Positions 4,820-6,496 of a stretch of DNA of 6,496 nt are shown here, piece by piece. This DNA is from Nitratifractor sp. (GTDB lineage: Bacteria; Campylobacterota; Campylobacteria; Campylobacterales; Sulfurovaceae). The position numbers were made by a program, and so were the translations under genes. The notes beneath the pieces are model-generated. The model saw only the letters and a list, made by a program, of their open reading frames with translations, searched no databases and was not told the origin of the DNA. The stretch is taken from assembly GCA_015485845.1 (NCBI GenBank), contig WFSU01000059.1:1-6496 (forward strand). Reading direction: 5' to 3'. Position 1 is the first letter of the stretch; each line of letters begins with the position of its first letter.

Positions 4820-6496
4820 ATGAAACAGAGAATCAGAACAGGCATGATGATAGGGCTAATGGTGACGGCAAGTCTGTTGCACGCAGCGACAAATGGCTTA
4901 GTCTGGGGTGGAAACGGTGATGAAGTTTCCTTCTTCGATGATGCTTCAGCCCAGATAGAGAAGCGGGTATCCCACGGCAAGATACCCCAGCTTGATTCCC
5001 TTTACAAAGAATTGTTTTATGCACCCCTGTGGGTCAAAGCCAAGGGATTGAGCCCATTTGGCAACAGCCTGTTGCGTCTGATTCGTACGGATGGAACCGT
5101 CACCAAATCTCTGGCTGTCTATGTGGAGAACCAGGCCGTACGCAAGCAGGTCAAAGAACTGGTCAGCCGAAAAGGGGGGACACGGGCAGACAAGGTTGCT
5201 CTTGAGCTGGCCATGAGTAAACTCTATCGCCACTATGCCCGGTACCGCATTTACGGCGGTATCAGTTGGAAACCGTTTGCCCGCAAACTCGAAGCCCTGA
5301 CCAAAGCGTACAAAATCAAAGTGGGATGGGTCACCTATCGCCCCAAAGCCACCCCGGCTTCGATCCTGAATGATGCATTGAATGACGGGGATCTTGCCCG
5401 GGCATTCAAGGATGCCGATCCGAAGCGCTTCGGGTATGCCCCATTGCGAAAAAAATTGATCCAGTATATTCGCATAGCCAAACAAGGCGGCTGGCCGACG
5501 TTGCCCCGCTTTCGTACCCTCAAGCCCGGTGGAAGCAACGCCAAAGTCGTTCCCCTGATCCGAAAACATCTGGCGATGACCGGAGATCTTCAGGGGTGCA
5601 GTGAACCGATGGACTCCCCTGCATACGATGCGTGCCTCGTCAAGGCGGTCAAACGCTTTCAATTGCGCCACGGTCTCAAGGGGGGTGGTATCATCGGGTC
5701 GCAGACGCGGGCAGCACTCAACATGACGGTCACGCAGGCGATACAGAAGATCCGCTTGAATCTCGACCGGATCAAATGGCTTTATCGCAAACAAGCTCCC
5801 ATGCGTATCGAGCTCAACATCCCCACCTTTCGTCTGAATTTCCTCGATGGCAACAAGCTGGTCACGACGATCCGGGTGATCACCGGCAAGCCCAACCATC
5901 CTACTCCGAGCTTTCACAATGTCATGACCTACATCGTAGTCAACCCGTACTGGAAAATACCCGAAGGGATTGTCAAGAGCGAAATGATCCCCAAATTAAT
6001 ACAGGATCCGTATCACTATGAAGCGCAGGGCAAAGAGCTGCATGAGAGTTGGGACGAAAATTCCCCCCGGGTCGATCCCGGCACCGTTGACTGGGCACAG
6101 TATCAGGACAAAAACAAGCACATCCCTTATTACTTCATGCAAGTCCCCGGGCGGCATAATGCCCTGGGCAAGATTAAGTTTCTTTTTCCCAACGGGTATT
6201 CGGTGTACATCCATGATACCCCCTCCAAGAGTTTGTTCTTCCGGAATGTCCGGGCATTCAGTCATGGCTGTATGCGTATTCAGAAGCCACGGGAACTTCT
6301 GGAGTCTCTGGCGCTCTTCAATGACAATATCAACGTAGACGATGTCATGAATCAGCTGAAAGGGACGGACAAAAAGACAATCGTGCTCAAACACAAAGTG
6401 CCCATTGATATCACCTACCTGACGGCGTATATCGATCCCTACGGTTACCTCAATTTCCGAAAAGATGTGTATCACTACGATAAGTATCAAATGAAA
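4820..6496 (+). CDS. YcbB-type L,D-transpeptidase, exported (3' end beyond window)
   Basis: A periplasmic peptidoglycan enzyme that would form 3-3 meso-DAP crosslinks or attach proteins to the wall. The frame stays open for 559 residues to the window edge. Residues 1-22 form a Sec signal peptide (MKQRIRT, a hydrophobic core, cleavage near LHA-AT). Residues 58-240 are the YcbB-type scaffold, opening with LDSLYKELFYAPLWV. Residues 243-302 are a peptidoglycan-binding-domain-1-like unit (AVKRFQLRHGL). Residues 328 to about 510 are the YkuD catalytic domain: NPYWKIP, His465 in VYIHDTP, and SHGCMRI with His482, nucleophile Cys484 and Arg486. The tail PIDITYLTAYIDPYG resembles the C-terminal part of E. 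coli YcbB, so only a few to some tens of residues are probably missing. Cys260 and Cys272 within the binding domain could form a disulfide. The start is chosen for its signal peptide; GGGG at 4811 is a weak ribosome site. It has its own promoter and no evident functional link to feoBA. Confidence 0.93.
   Translation, partial: MKQRIRTGMMIGLMVTASLLHAATNGLVWGGNGDEVSFFDDASAQIEKRVSHGKIPQLDSLYKELFYAPLWVKAKGLSPFGNSLLRLIRTDGTVTKSLAVYVENQAVRKQVKELVSRKGGTRADKVALELAMSKLYRHYARYRIYGGISWKPFARKLEALTKAYKIKVGWVTYRPKATPASILNDALNDGDLARAFKDADPKRFGYAPLRKKLIQYIRIAKQGGWPTLPRFRTLKPGGSNAKVVPLIRKHLAMTGDLQGCSEPMDSPAYDACLVKAVKRFQLRHGLKGGGIIGSQTRAALNMTVTQAIQKIRLNLDRIKWLYRKQAPMRIELNIPTFRLNFLDGNKLVTTIRVITGKPNHPTPSFHNVMTYIVVNPYWKIPEGIVKSEMIPKLIQDPYHYEAQGKELHESWDENSPRVDPGTVDWAQYQDKNKHIPYYFMQVPGRHNALGKIKFLFPNGYSVYIHDTPSKSLFFRNVRAFSHGCMRIQKPRELLESLALFNDNINVDDVMNQLKGTDKKTIVLKHKVPIDITYLTAYIDPYGYLNFRKDVYHYDKYQMK

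Noticed and set aside
4729..4920. Small + strand open frame between feoA and the transpeptidase
   Set aside because: It overlaps the T-tract promoter and the signal peptide region of the transpeptidase in another frame. Its translation is Lys-rich with no recognisable motif and it has no Shine-Dalgarno.

Overview
The window looks like ordinary chromosomal DNA from a Campylobacterota (epsilonproteobacterial) genome, probably a free-living sulfur- or hydrogen-oxidiser of the Sulfurovum/Nitratifractor type. This rests on the style of the proteins (the PIMT with its YKLDALP and QWISSPLTVAKM segments, the short HTH/coiled-coil protein), the roughly balanced base composition, and T-tract/TATAAT promoters resembling those described for Campylobacter. 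The genus is an inference. All six genes lie on the + strand. No RNA gene, mobile element, CRISPR array or long non-coding gap is visible.

Layout. (1) 1-780: a sigma70-type -10 box and Shine-Dalgarno lead into a nitrilase-superfamily (carbon-nitrogen hydrolase) amidase. (2) 786-815: a short hairpin with a T-run, then pcm (protein-L-isoaspartate O-methyltransferase) to 1474. (3) 1475-1539: a short promoter region, then an uncharacterised 245-aa protein with an N-terminal HTH, a coiled coil, an acidic stretch and a C-terminal module that seems to echo the N-terminal one. (4) 2278-2382: a regulatory region with two near-perfect 7-1-7 Fur boxes around a plausible -10 box, driving feoB and then feoA (one base apart), the ferrous iron uptake system. 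(5) 4733-4819: a very clear TTTTTTTG-TATAAT promoter, then a secreted YcbB-type L,D-transpeptidase that is still open at the window end.

The best supported regulatory story is iron repression of feoBA by Fur. The first two genes could both serve repair of damaged amides or proteins, but that pairing is only suggestive. The least understood item is the HTH/coiled-coil protein. I do not see evidence for a novel multi-gene system here. The more notable observations are the paired Fur operators, the B-before-A feo order, the apparent internal duplication in the unknown protein, and a cysteine pair in the transpeptidase.
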